DNA of 64,000 nucleotides from Rhynchospora pubera (GCA_028095005.1 CM051459.1:128691657-128755656), one strand, 5' to 3'; shown: positions 24,141-36,690, counted from the stretch's first letter. Numbers and translations: made by a program. The notes: a model not told the origin generated them from the letters alone.

Positions 24141-24370
24141 CCATTTTGGGTGCAATAAACACCATTTTTTCAAATATAAAATATTTCACATATATTACAA
24201 ATTTACAATTGGTAGACTTTATTATCAGGTTAATTATTTAACTATTTCCGAATCATTTATTGACTCCTATCCAGAATCCAGAATAAAGGAAATGCGTTTT
24301 AATTAATACACAACGGAAAAGTAATAAAATATCTAGACTTCTAGAGGGTCTTTTTAAAATGTAAATAGCA
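24141..24370 (+). repeat. Second, uninterrupted unit of the tandem duplication
   Basis: About 230 bp, highly similar to the flanks of the MITE in 23519-24140, with small indels. It ends roughly 170 bp before the EGY2-like start codon, so it lies in that gene's promoter. Confidence 0.83.
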
Positions 24371-24544
24371 TACATCAGGAGGGGCTTTTTATAAGAAAGA
24401 CCTGACAACAAAAGATAAGGTGCCGCCTCTCCACCATCAACGGCTCGCTTCAACCTCAAATGAAACCCAAATTTAATTCTCTGTTACTCCGACGTATCCC
24501 AAGCGTTTCTTCCCTTAATCTGAGTTGATTTCATCTTTCGTGAC

Positions 24545-27500
24545 ATGGCGTGTACTTCATGCATGAGTCTTCTCCAGTCTTCTACCTCCCTCGGATGCCT
24601 CCAGTCGAAATCTAAAACTCTCAAGCTTCTCTCTTCAAGTATATGTTTCAGACCCATCTCTAAGTCTTCTTTGAGGTTAGAAAAGATGCAAATTTATGTT
24701 TCTGTTGTTTTAAGTTCCATAACATACAAAGTTTTGTTACTCTATGCTCTTTGGTGCACACATTTCAAATAGTTTATATTATGTTTTGATTAATTGAATG
24801 AAGGTTAAATGGAAAAAAGACGAGCATTTCGTGCCACGGTATGACCGAAACACAACCAGATGGGAATTCTGATGAAACGCTTGAATCAAAGGTGTAGGAT
24901 GCTTGGTCCAATTCTCGTCCACATTTGAAATTTTAATGTATCATTTGAAAATATCCAAGTTGACTAATAATCCCTTCTCTTTTAAATTCATAATAACTGC
25001 AAACATGCAAAGTAATCAATGACAGACCAAATTTGAACTTGTAACCTTTTTTTTTTTTTTGGTTCCTCTTGTTTTATGTTTTGTTCATTTATGGCAAAAT
25101 GATACGTGACAGTTTCTAATGTCAAATACTTCTCACAGAAAAACATTTTTCAGGGACTGATTTACATAATGAGCACCTGTTGTACTTTGTTTTGTAAAAT
25201 TTGTCAATTTACCCTCTTAAATTGACGTCACCTTAAAAACAAGCTTAAAAAGCTGTTCAATAGAGTCTTTATTTGCAGGATCTGAAGTTTTTCCTTTTTC
25301 TTTTTTTTTTTCTAATTTAGATTAGCAAAATTAGGACTGATTGGTTTAGGTTTTGGGTTCATTTTTATTCAACAATTACCTGAATATTATTTGTTAGAAT
25401 TTAATTTAAAATGTAATTATGAGAAATGTCAGGTTCTCTCACAAAGTAGCATGCAATTTTGGATGTTATTAACAAAAGTAAAATTTCATTATATTGGTCG
25501 TATGTAATTGTATATACTTACATAAATTATCCTTCTTATATATAGTATTCTTCCTTATGTAGGATGAAGTGGAGTCCAGTACTGCACCAGATAATGGAAA
25601 TACAGGTTCTAATTCCATTCCAGATGAGGTAGTTACCTATTATTTTTATTTACTTAAGTTATTTCTTTCTAAAGCTATATCTTATTTTCATTAAGTTTTG
25701 GTGTGGTCCTTTTGCAGAATATAAGTGGACCTCAAACACTACTTTCTTTGAATAATCTTAAAATGTATAACAAGATTGAAGAGAATTCAACTGCTTCAAA
25801 TGCATCTGAGGTAATTCATGCATAAAGCCTACTTTTGTTACTTTTTGGTGTACAATTAGTACACAATATTTCTTGTTTATTGGACTTTCTTTCTGTTTCC
25901 ATTTCTATTATTAATTGATCCAATTTTACAGAGTAGTACTGCTTCTGAGACTATACAAGCTCTAAATAATCTCAAAGCTTACAACAAAAGTGAAGAAACA
26001 GCCACCACAAATCTAACAGAGGTATATCAATAGTTGCATGAAAACCTTCATTGAATGATTCTTTTGAAGCAATGTTTTTTATGTTTTATGTTTGGTGTAC
26101 TATCTGTTGTTTATTTGACTTTTTTTTTCTGTTTCCGTTTCTATTATTAATTGGTCCAATTTTACAGAGTACCACTGAGCCTGAGGCTATACAAGCTCTT
26201 AATAATCTCAAAGCTTACAACAAAAGTGAAGAGGAAACCGCCACCACAAATCTAACAGAGGTACAATGAAAACCTTCATTGAATGATTCTTTGTTCTCAA
26301 GCAGCAGATTTTATTGTGTTTTAGATCCAGCTATTATTGTCTTTGTCAAATTATGAATGGTCTATTGGAAGTATAAATAAATATGCATTTTCAATCATCT
26401 AATATGTAGATTGATCGTGCCACAGGAGAAGCCTGAAGAAATTGTTGATGTAGCAAGTGGTTCGCCTTTGCCAGGAATGCGGGTAACTTCAAATAGTTTG
26501 GACCATTTTCCTTGGAAGTGACACCCCATGATTGTTTTTTATCAAATAGCACCCAAAAGTTTCCTACTTTTTCAAACAGCAGAACATCTTTTGCAGATAC
26601 TGTGATGTACTGTACTATTGAATTATTATACCAAAATGCTTTGCTCATTACATTTTTTTCAGTTCTGCTGCGACCTCAGGCAAGTCCTACTGGTTGAATT
26701 GTGATTAAACTAAAAGACCTACTTCTTAGGTAGCACATTTGTGCAAACTGGCCATCAACTGATTTATCTGAACTTAATATGAAGAGTTTTAGGGGTTGCT
26801 TAGTCCAAGTTTGGTTTAACTATGTCCTAGATCTATGGACAAGGGAACCTGTTATTTAACCCAAAATTTTTTGGATGATGGTTGCAACTTCGAGAAGTTG
26901 GATAATGTTTGGAAATACACAAATATATTGGATGGAAATTTGCATAGGTTCATTTAAATATAGGTATTCTTTAATTTCATTTTTTACAACAACAACAATA
27001 ATTAAGCCTTTTGTCCCAAACAAGTTGGGGTAAGCTAGAAAAGAAGCCTAGCAGAAAAGTACCAAAAAGCTTTAATTTCATTTTTTTAAAAAGTCAGAGC
27101 CTTTTGTCCCAAACAAGTTGGGGTAGGCTAGAAATGACACCCCAACCCTGGTCATTTCTTGTATATATGGATGAGTTTTTACGCTGGCTTGCCAAGCTTA
27201 TCGCAAGCATGCGAGCTTGAACCCTGGACCTCTTAGAAGAGAGCCCGGTGCTCTTACCACCTGAGCTACTGGACCACTTTAATTTCATTTTTTAGTTTCT
27301 TCAAAATTTTCTTTTGGATGTTATTTCAGCAACAACTAGATGAAACAGTGAGAATTCCAAAAGAAACAATCGATGCTCTAAAAGATCAAGTTTTTGGATT
27401 TGATACATTTTTTGTCACTACCCATGAGCCTTATGAGGTATATATCTTTTTGGCCCTTTTTAAGTCCTTTACTTGATTTTAGTATTTGTTGAATAAAATA

Positions 27501-30500
27501 CCCACAAAAAATGCAAATGAAATACACAATAAAGTGCCTGTACCTTGGTATATCTTAATGAAAATGTAAATTATAATTTTGCACCAGTCATCTCATCTGA
27601 CATTACGTTGTTAATTATTATTACATTTAGTACTGTCGTTTTATTGACATGTTTGATTGCCTAGGGAGGAGTATTGTTCAAGGGAAATTTAAGAGGAAAA
27701 GCAGCCACAAGCTATGAGAAGATCAAAAAGAGGTTGAATGTATGCACAACATCCTTACCTCTCTTCCTCTCTCCATCCCACAAACCGCTCCCACTGAAAA
27801 AAAGAAGAAGAAATTACTAACTAATTTTAATACAATACAGGATAAGTTTGGGGATCAGTATTTATTGTTCATATTAATTAACCCTGAGGATGAAAAGCCA
27901 GTAGCAGTAGTTGTACCTCGAGTAACACTCGAGCAAGGTTCAACTGGTAATTTTCTTTAATAATTCTTATTATTTAGTATGCGATTACAATATTTTATGT
28001 TATTATAGTTATTGTTGATGCAAGAATTTTTACTGTGAATTGTGAATTATTTTTCTTATTTTATCTCTGGTGTCAATAACATTATTTTAATATAAATATT
28101 GTCAATTTTTTTGGGTAAAGTTACTATTTTAGCGATGTTTTGTAAAACTATATTCTTAGCTTTGGTGCTTGCCATTATTATCTTATAATAATTGCAATCT
28201 GAGTAACATATAGTAATGATCTTTGAATTTATTTTGCATTGGTCAGAGGTTTGGTATTGTTATATAGTCCAGTACAGGAACATACTTGTTGGAATAGCGT
28301 CTTTTTTCTCCTTGAAGTTTGATGAACAATTATCTACTAAGACAATTTACCAAGTACCAATAAAAGGGCCCAGTTACAAGGTGAATAAGATTGCTGTTTT
28401 TACTAGACTTTATCACCCAATTGATCCTGTACATTCTATGACCCCAAATGTGGCTGTTCTTGTGATGACACCATACCTTTCATGTATTGCTAACATATGC
28501 GCTTCATTCTTTGGTTATCAGCTGTACCAGAGTGGTTTGCAGCTGGTGCTTTTGGATTGGTGACTGTATTTACACTTCTTTTGAGAAATGTACCAGCGTT
28601 ACAGTCGAACTTACTGTATGAGGTTCTTTCTTTCATTTTATGTTCCTTATCTTTTTTACTTCCTCTTGCTATTTTTATAATTTTTTTGTTTTCATGTTTC
28701 CATTGGCAATACAAAGAATACCACGATTGCCCCTAGCCCCCTAGTGGCATGCACCAAAAGAAGATCATAGCATTGGCCATTCCTTGTTTTGAAGATATGG
28801 ATGTTGAAACTGGGTTTAAGCTACAGATTATGCCCACAAAATAGGAATACTCAAAATTTGTCTTCATCACAAATTATATCATAGTGAAATAGTAGTACTC
28901 ATCTTAACAGCAACATTCCTAAAATGAGAAAATCTCAACAAAGGAAGTGTCTCTATACCTCTGGAGAAGCCTTTAGATTAGGCTTATAAGCTGTTTATTC
29001 CAAGGTCTTCAAGGAGGGCTATTTTGGTACAGGGTTATATGAGCCGGTTATCACTATACAGTGGTGCATACAAGTTTTTGAGGTTTTTGGAGGTCACGTA
29101 TGATATATTTTCTTTAATGAAGATATTTTTTTCCCTGAACCAGGTCAACTTTTGACAACATAGAGCTGTTGAAAGATGGCTTAGAGGGTGCTCTAGTCAC
29201 TGCACTGATAATAGTGGTTCATGAAATTGCACATTTTGTAGTTGCTAAAATGAAGGGGATAAAACTTGGTGTTCCTTACTTTGTTCCTAGCTGGCAGGTA
29301 TGTGCTTTTAAGAAGCTATTATCATACATGAAAGGTCTTGCAATATGCAATCCCAACCATCCGCCGGCACCAATTTGCATATTTTATCTTAATTATTTTG
29401 CAAGAAGGGAAATAAGGTAAATTGAGGCAGAATTTTCTGTACTAGGGGCTAAACTAGTCTTGCTTGATGTTTAGTAGAGCTGCTAAGGGTTGATGAAGGG
29501 ACATTAAATTGAGGTTAAAGTGACTGCTGGTGGTACACAAATCAATTTGGGTTAATTGAAAGGCATAATTGAATTTGATTCGGGCTGATATGTGTAATTT
29601 TATTAGGCTTAGTTGAGCTTACTTCCCTATTTATTGTAAAGAATTTGGTGCTTCAACTGTTGACTATTTCTTGCTGAATTCCATCAATCATCAATATTGC
29701 CTTTATAAAATTATCCAATTTACAAATAAAAAGGAGATGTGTATGTACCAATTAATAATTTACTCTTCCTCAGATAGGTTCCTTTGGTGCAATCACACGT
29801 ATAGTTAGCATAGTTCAGAATCGACAAGACTTGCTACAGTTGGTGGCTGCAGGCCCCTTTGCTGGTTTTTCTGCTGGCCTTGTTCTTCTCCTTTTAGGAT
29901 TTTTAGTACCTCCAATTGGCGGCCTTAGTATTACAGTTGATCCAACTGTATTTCACGAGTCATTTCTTGTTGGAGGCATTGGTAAGTATTTTTTTTTTCT
30001 ATAATTGTCATATTTTTGCAGTTCATTGTATAGAGGATCTGAGCCAAAAGACAACAAAAGAAAAAGAGTATCAGAAACTTGAGTAGTTACTTTAATAAAT
30101 AGTGTGTTTAAATTTTAATTAGGCGTTGATAAGAAAGCACTATCCTATGCAAAGTCAAACTAAAGGCTACATAATAAGAAAAAGATCCATCAGATTAAAG
30201 AACACTGCAATGTGGAAGTTGATAACTTCTTGGCAATCTTAATTTTGGAAGCAAAAATAGCCAGTGTAAAATTAATAAAATGCACAGTATAATCGTCTGG
30301 TTCTTTTTATTGGGTAAACAGCCAAGCTTATTCTGGGAGACACACTGGTAGAGGGCACGCCAGTATCTATAAACCCATTGGTTCTCTGGGCCTGGTCAGG
30401 ACTCCTTATTAATGCTATCAATAGCATACCGGCTGGGGAGCTTGACGGGGGACGCATAGCATTTTCTTTATGGGGTCGAAAGGTACTGCTTTTGCTCTTT

Positions 30501-30907
30501 TTCATTTTTTGGTGATACTGGCCATGTTTAACACTGCAAACAATGCAGTCCCAGATTTCTCAGTAGCAACTGTAATTGCTATCTATGATCTCTCTGGGAA
30601 ATTAGACTATCCATTTAGTTGTCTAACTGATATTTCTATGATCTTTTTCTAACAGGTATCAGCTAGATTGAGTAGCATTACGCTTGGTCTACTTGGAATA
30701 GCAGCCATATTTAATGATGTGGCATTCTATTGGGTGGTTCTGATATTCTTCCTGCAGCGTGGTCCAATATCCCCACTGTCAGAGGAAATAACAGACCCTG
30801 ACAACAGTTCTGCGGCGCTCGGTGTGGCCATTTTGCTTCTGGGGCTGCTCATATGTTTGCCTTTCCCTTTTCCTTTTACTGCAACGGGATTAGATTTTGA
30901 TATTTGA
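24545..30907 (+). CDS. EGY2: EGY2-like plastid site-2-type zinc metalloprotease
   Basis: Fifteen exons join in frame to 591 residues: 24545-24675, 24804-24891, 25563-25628, 25718-25810, 25932-26021, 26168-26260, 26426-26482, 27330-27437, 27665-27739, 27841-27946, 28522-28615, 29144-29297, 29774-29981, 30322-30482, 30656-30907. The Ser-rich N-terminus looks like a plastid transit peptide. The family signature GNLRGK falls at residues 249-254, the zinc motif HEIAH at 360-364 and the third-ligand region IPAGELDGGR with Asp496. Hydrophobic segments surround both. EGY proteins are intramembrane proteases of plastid membranes; the closest match by pattern is EGY2. Exons 4-6 encode three related LNNLKxYNKxEE units, making the acidic N-terminal region longer than usual. 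The zinc motif has Ala where Gly is more common. Confidence 0.92.
25718..26260 (+). repeat. Three tandemly repeated exons in the EGY2-like gene
   Basis: Exons at 25718-25810, 25932-26021 and 26168-26260 encode TLLSLNNLKMYNKIEE, TIQALNNLKAYNKSEE and AIQALNNLKAYNKSEE, each followed by an Ala/Thr/Asn-rich tail ending in E. The last two, with their upstream introns (TTCTATTATTAATTG, then CCAATTTTACAG), are nearly identical at a 236-bp spacing. All are phase 0 with lengths divisible by three. Confidence 0.93.
26987..27070 (-). mobile_element. 5'-truncated SINE (Au-like tail) in EGY2 intron
   Basis: On the minus strand: CCCCAACTTGTTTGGGACAA, AAGGCTTAATTATTG and a (TTG)n tail. Bounded by TTTAATTTCATTTTTTA at 26970-26986 and a one-T-longer copy at 27071-27088. 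Confidence 0.78.
27089..27277 (-). mobile_element. tRNA-derived SINE (Au-like) in EGY2 intron
   Basis: Minus strand: a tRNA-related head GGTCCAGTAGCTCAGGTGG (box A) and GGTTCAAGCTC (box B), leading to the CCCCAACTTGTTTGGGACAA tail block. Flanked by the target sequence TTTAATTTCATTTTTT(T)A at 27071-27088 and 27278-27294. It lies in the 26483-27329 intron next to a truncated sibling. Confidence 0.82.
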
Positions 30908-31482
30908 GCATGTCCAATGGACGCAATTTTGATTTTTTTTAGAATTAAGAACTTGTATCTTTTGTATGTGTTTTTCCAATAAATGGTTGAGTGGGAGATA
31001 ATGAGCTTAGATATAATTGAGTTGGTTTAATAATTATATTGCATCTTAGATATACTGCTTAGCTGAAAGTTGTTTTACCTCATATATTAATATCGATCAA
31101 GGTGTTTACTTGTAAATTTTGAAACAAAAAAGATGTTAATTTCTTTCAGCTTACTTTTCAGTTGCTTCTGATCTCACATCTCAACTGATTGAGTATTAAA
31201 AATTTGGACCGGCATATCCAAATCCAACCACCACCACTTCAAAAGTTAACGAACCAAAATAAGAACAAATTCCTTAACCTTAATTAATTGATGCAAAGTT
31301 TGATAATGATAACTAAATTGCCAATAGAATTGATGCAAAGGTTTTTCCTCTCTTTTTAAACTTTGTTTGTTGATAGGCCTTAGGCCGAGAAAGACCCCTG
31401 ATTTTTATTTATATGTTTTATTAAACTCGTCTCCTCCGGAGTTCCATTAAAAATATATATATGTATTATGTATAGATAATTA
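30908..31482. other. EGY2 3' flank, no gene seen
   Basis: 3' UTR and AT-rich intergenic DNA. A polyadenylation-like AATAAA lies at about 30979. Confidence 0.5.
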
Positions 31483-32200
31483 ACATAACACTTGAAATGA
31501 CAGAAAACAATAATTGTATGAGCCAGGGGCGGCAGAGGCCGAGTGGGGCCCAGGAAGAGAGGAGGCCAGAGAGAAGGCCAACGTTGGCGCCGAGGTCTTT
31601 GAAAACGACCCTTGACTTCATCCATATTCTTTGCTTCCACTCTCTCTCTCTCAGGCGAGGCGATGAATTGGTTCAAAATTCGGATCTATTTTCAATAGAG
31701 AGGAAGGGAAGGCGATCAATTTAGAGAGAAAGCAAGGATTTCGCACTTCCGTTCTCAATGGATTGGATTGCGCAATGGAATTTCGCACTTTCGTTTTCAA
31801 CTGATTGGATTGTGCAATGGAATTTCGCACTTTCGTTTTCAACGGATTGGATTGTGCAAGGGAATTTCACACTTCTCAACGGATAGAGCTCCGTTCTAAA
31901 CGGATTAATATCCGTTCTCAAAGGATCAGATTGTACAAAGGAATCCCGCACTTCCGTTCTAAACGGATTAATATCCGTTCTCAACGGATTGGATTGTGCA
32001 CTTGTGCAGAGAACGCAATGGATTGAGATCCGTTAGTTCTCTACGGATTGGTTTTGTCCAGAGAACGCATGAGATTTGGCCCTTCCGGTCTTAATGGATT
32101 GAGATCCGTTCTCAACGAATTGGGTTGTGCAGAGAACGCGAGGGATTATGAGATCTGTTCTCGACAGAGAACCAATTATGAAAACTAATATCGTTATGAA
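31483..32200. repeat. Segmental duplicate of the IMP1 upstream region, with minisatellite
   Basis: Direct copy of about 37338-37900: shared landmarks include AACACTTGAAATGACAGAAA, GTGGGGCCCAGGAAG, CGATGAATTGGTTC and AAAATTCGGATCTATTT. From about 31735 it holds an irregular array of roughly 42-bp units (GGATTGGATTGTGCAA, GGAATTTCGCACTT, CGTTCTCAAC), some containing the palindromic variant AAACGGATTAATATCCGTT. No exon 1 of the peptidase follows, so this copy is truncated. Confidence 0.88.
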
Positions 32201-33133
32201 ACTGTATATCAAACTTATATATATTTATGAGATCCATTGATTCTACCGACCCGAGAAAAGGATTCAACTATAATGTTGAAAAATCGCCAATTGTATTAAA
32301 ACTAATGTTTCAAATGAATCAAACTGAAGCAAATGTGATGGTTTTAAGTTCACATGTCCGTTTAAACTCGAGTTATCTTTTACATTTGTTTTTATTAATT
32401 TTGGTACATAAATAAGCAACAAATGTTGCGTATGAAGTTACACATATCTTAAAATTCACATAACGCACATGCATCCATCCTCTCAAACACTGTTCTCTTT
32501 TTAAATGAGAATTAATCGGCAAGGCAAAGTCCTAAATTAAACTTGCATTATGTGCAGATCTATCTACTTACAAGCATCACTGCATATCGCTGCATTTGTT
32601 ACTCAAAATATTTGTCCTAGAAAGGAGCTAAGCACAACTTCCAAGATTAATACTAATTTAAATACATCAGAAATTTAGCAATCCGGTAAAATAATCAACA
32701 AATACTCGGAAAAAAATAGTATTAAGCTATATCGAGATATAAAGAGCTAGTCAATTGAATAAATGAAATAAACTCAGATCGTTTAATTTCACCAATTCTC
32801 TCTCCTACCTTTACAACTAGGATTATTATTCGATGAAAGAAGAAACGGAGAATTAAAATAAACAAAAAAAAGGTAAAACACTAGAAAATTGGACATGAAA
32901 TAAATGGTATGGAACGAAAACAAGAATTCAATTAGCTGAATGCGCATTGGTTGATGGTTCGTAATGATTCAACTTTGAATCAATTAGGCCGATGTTCTCT
33001 AGTGGCCAGACCTAAAAATAGAAAGAAGGGAAAAAATTAATAAATAAAATAAGATCATAATAAATTTGAATTAGAAATAGGAATCACAAGTTGAGAATAG
33101 TATTTGCATAAAACCCTCAAAAGCCTTCAGGCA

Positions 33134-35958
33134 TCAGTATACTAAATAAAAAGGCGTGGGAGTCTTGAAGCAATTTGTTAAATTCAGTCCGACACGGCAC
33201 CCCGTTTTCCGACTTTGTTTTGCTCCGTCCATTTACCTCTCCTTATTTATTTTATTTTCTATATCTGCATGTATGTGTTCAATTATGTATTTTCTTTATA
33301 CCACTCTGCAAGCCAGACCCGTCACTTTTGTTCTTTCCTCCACTTCCGTCTCTTTTTGGAAATGAAATCCAGTCCCGCGCGGGACCGTGCAGCGCAGTAA
33401 TCAGAGCCGTCTGATTTAATCTCAATGGCAAAGGGAGCCCCGTGCATGTAACTAGATTGATAGGCCCGAACCGTCCAGATCAAATCGGACGGTTTATAGG
33501 CTGCGCTGGACGATCCCGCGCGGGAGCGGATGGGGATTGCTCTTTTTGGCCCCTCTTTTCCCTCCAGATCTCATGTCTTCATCCTCTCTTTTTAAAAATA
33601 TTTTTGTTTATAATTTACAATTATAATTTTACCTTTTCAAATGTAATATCATGTTTTCTGTCATTATAAAATATGGTGTATATTAATATATGATATATAT
33701 CGATGTTATTCAGACGATATTTTATTTTTTTTCCACATTTTTTTTCAACTGCTGCAATTTTATCATACTAATTCCATAGATTCATCGACATTCAATAATT
33801 AACTTTATTGTAAGTTTCAATTAGAGGAAGATATGATGATTGAAATTTATTTTGTTTTGTAACCGATTATTAAATGATTTTGAAATTCTAAGAGACTTGC
33901 CATTTCCTTTATTATTTTTATTATTACTGGTCATTAATTAAGACCGTTGTTTGAAAACTTAATTAAATGGAATTAATACATGTTGGAGACCAACAGTCGT
34001 TGCAATTCTATTTTTATTCATTTCATCTATATATACATGCCTGTTTATACTTAGAAATGGAGCTCATTACTCTTGCAATTCTATGAGGTATATCTTAAAA
34101 GGTTGCTTTGTATTTTTTTTTAAATATTAAATATTAATATATGTAATATTTTAGCTCGCTCGCAATTTTACTGGTAGATCACTTCTTCCTCTTTGATTTG
34201 AGTATCGATTTGTCTTACTACTTCCTCAAGATTTGGGATAAGTTTGGAAAGAGGCTGACTAATAGAGAATGCACGAAGATGAGATTGTTATTTTACCAAT
34301 CTTCAGATTTTAGGTATTGCTTCTTCCGCTCTTTTTTTTTGTACAAGTGTCAGAGATTTTGGATAGTAAAAGGTTAATCAATGACATAAATATCCTTCAT
34401 AGGTGTGAACTGAGAATTACCATCAACTTAATTGTAAATGCTTAAAATTAATGAGAGGAATTTCATTTAATTTTTTCTTTTCATGAGAGAAATCAATTTT
34501 TTTTTTCTAATTATGCATCATGAGACTAGAATTTCATATTACATCCGTAGATAATTAATTGACAATTATGCCCCTAAGACTAATATTGATCTACAAATAT
34601 AACCAATAGATTGTTCTTTCTTTCTGTATGGATTCTATTAATTAGTTTTATTTTGAGATATTATTTTAAATAGACATTTGATTACCATACTAACTTCAAA
34701 TTTTCTATCACTATTTTGTTCTTATTTTACATTTAGAGTTTAGACTATTCTTTTTAGATGTCAGATCTAACTATTGATTGTCACGAAAAAGAGAGAGATC
34801 ACCATTTTACAACAAGACACTGTCGAGAGTCTAGGCCATACATGATAAAGTGATAATAGTAATCTAACTAGCACCCCTCTGAAAAGTTAGAATCAAAGAA
34901 TTTGAAAACTTAAGGATCTTTCTAAGAAATTTCATCATGAGAGACGATTGGTCAAGTCTCATGCCTTTAACGATTTTTAGGATAGCAATGAAATCCAAAA
35001 TGATGCAGCAGGTATTTTGCATGGTTATGATGCATATATATATATATATATGGATTATGGAGAGACATTAGATAAAAGTTGGTTTGCTGATCGAACTGTT
35101 ACTTTAAGATTTTTTTTTTTAAGAAAACTAGGCATTAGCTATCTAGAACTGTTATTTTAAAATTACTACCTTTCAAAACTGTTCCTTTGGTTTATATCTT
35201 TGTGCTACCAAAAATATTCTGATTATGGAAACTAGCCATGTTTAATTTAGCCTAACAAGATGCATTGGTCGATTTAGATTTGATTGTTTACCAAATCATA
35301 CAAGTTTAGTAAAAAATAACAAAATATCAAATTATTAGGTGAACTGTAAATACTTATTGTTGGCAAGTTTAATTATCAATTTTTATAGTTGCCACTGTGA
35401 TTGAAGGAAAAGAAGACATGAAGGATGCAGATTTATGGATGAATCATGAATTTTACAAATTTAATGTTTTCCTTGCAAATTTTTTTCTCTAAAAAAATCA
35501 GTTTATGATATAAGAATCTAATACAGAAAATATTTTAATATAGAATAGAGAGATGATTAAAGTTAATGCCAGTTATTATTTTTTCTGACTTTACGTAAAC
35601 ATCAAATTTATTTATTAACTTTGATTTCTTCATATTAACCGTTGACATTTTTTTCAATAATTTATTTATTTTCATAATAATGTATGCTCCTAAATAATTA
35701 TATTAATACGTATATTAACAACATAATGTATTTCTTCGTCTACGTCATTGGTTACCTATAATGCATATATATATTTTTTTAATTTCAAATTCCATACTTT
35801 CACATCTTATAATTTTATCTCACTGTCGTCGCCTATAAAACTAATATCAATTTCTTTACAGCTGTAATAGATTTTAAAACACCAAGCTTCGTATCATTTA
35901 TTACTTTTTAATAAATTTAGTATTCATATATCGAGCGAAGCTCGATTTTCCCACCTAG
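33134..35958 (+). mobile_element. Non-autonomous Helitron in the last intron of the IMP1 pseudogene (2.8 kb)
   Basis: Preceded by A and starting TCAGTATACTAAATAAAAAG, GCGTGGGAGTC, then GACACGGCA, homologous to the 5' ends of the Helitrons at 16085 and 19121. It ends with hairpin TCGAGC-GAA-GCTCGA (35931-35945), TTTTCCCACCTAG and a following T. No helicase frame. It separates exons 3 and 4 of the peptidase pseudogene. Confidence 0.82.
33372..33525. repeat. GC-rich inverted repeat with palindromic ends inside the Helitron
   Basis: The left end GTCCCGCGCGGGAC is a perfect palindrome, and the right end TCCCGCGCGGGA also. About 44 bp of each end (…GCAGCGCAG…CCGTCTGATTT) are inverted copies of each other. 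It stands out from surrounding AT-rich DNA. It may be a small TIR element carried by the Helitron. Confidence 0.7.
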
Positions 35959-36489
35959 TTGCATATATAAGCGACGAAAACCCTAAATGTTATTACTTTA
36001 TAAGCGTTAGGATGACATGTTCAACATGCAACATACCGAGAAACATTTGCTTTGGCATAACCTTTAGAAATAACAACAAAAATGTAATTTTAGAGCAAAT
36101 TACAACAAAGGTAAGCAATGCAAAGGTGTTAAAATATGTACTCACCTGGCAAAATATTTTGCCCTGGACGAGGCTACGAGGAACAGGTCGAAAGTTCCTC
36201 AAATCATTTGAAGAATGGATGTTATCTCCCTGAACCCAAACATGCCCGTTTCGCCATCTTAAAAAGAAAAAAATGGTCAGAGAAGGAAACATGGACAAAA
36301 TGTGCAACCAGGTTTCAACTTGCAACTCACATTAACACAACTTGATCACAGCAATATTGTTTGAAACAGCATTACAGACCTGTTTTTTAACTGCCTCCAG
36401 TGTAAATTAAAAAAAAAAGATTTTATCCTGAATCAGATCAATTTTTTTTAGAGCTAGACAAACTAAAGATGTAAAGGCCAAAATGATTA

Positions 36490-36690
36490 ATAATGCTCAT
36501 CACTAGCACGACCAGAGCTCCACACTTGTTAGTCATGCCAGTACCAGATGTGCTGATGTGATATCAGATCAGTACTGTGGTTCAAAATAACGAGTACATC
36601 GAATTAAATTGTGCAGTAATTTTGAGCTCTGGAAGTAATTATTTAGACCTGAAATATAGTTTGCATGATAAAATCCAGTGAAATTCGAGT
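36490..36690. repeat. Intron-2 block of the IMP1 pseudogene, duplicated at 38930
   Basis: ATGCTCATCACTAGCA, GCCAGTACCAGA, TGATCAGTACTGTGGTTCAA-like text and GATAAAATCCAGTGAAAT recur in the same order and orientation at about 38930-39140. Confidence 0.85.

Noticed and set aside
27200..27277. tRNA gene on the minus strand
   Set aside because: A and B boxes are present, but the sequence continues into a SINE tail and lies between target duplications; no proper cloverleaf is seen.
28216..28563. 115-codon frame within EGY2
   Set aside because: It spans intron sequence and runs into exon 11 in another frame; no known domain.
31735..32150. CRISPR-like repeat array
   Set aside because: Units are contiguous and diverged without spacers, and the genome is eukaryotic; it is a minisatellite.
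35993..36061. Last exon of the IMP1 copy (VMPKQMFLGML reading)
   Set aside because: It follows an AAAG acceptor but lacks the expected VWP motif; 33011-32928 reads VWPLENIGLI in phase and fits far better.
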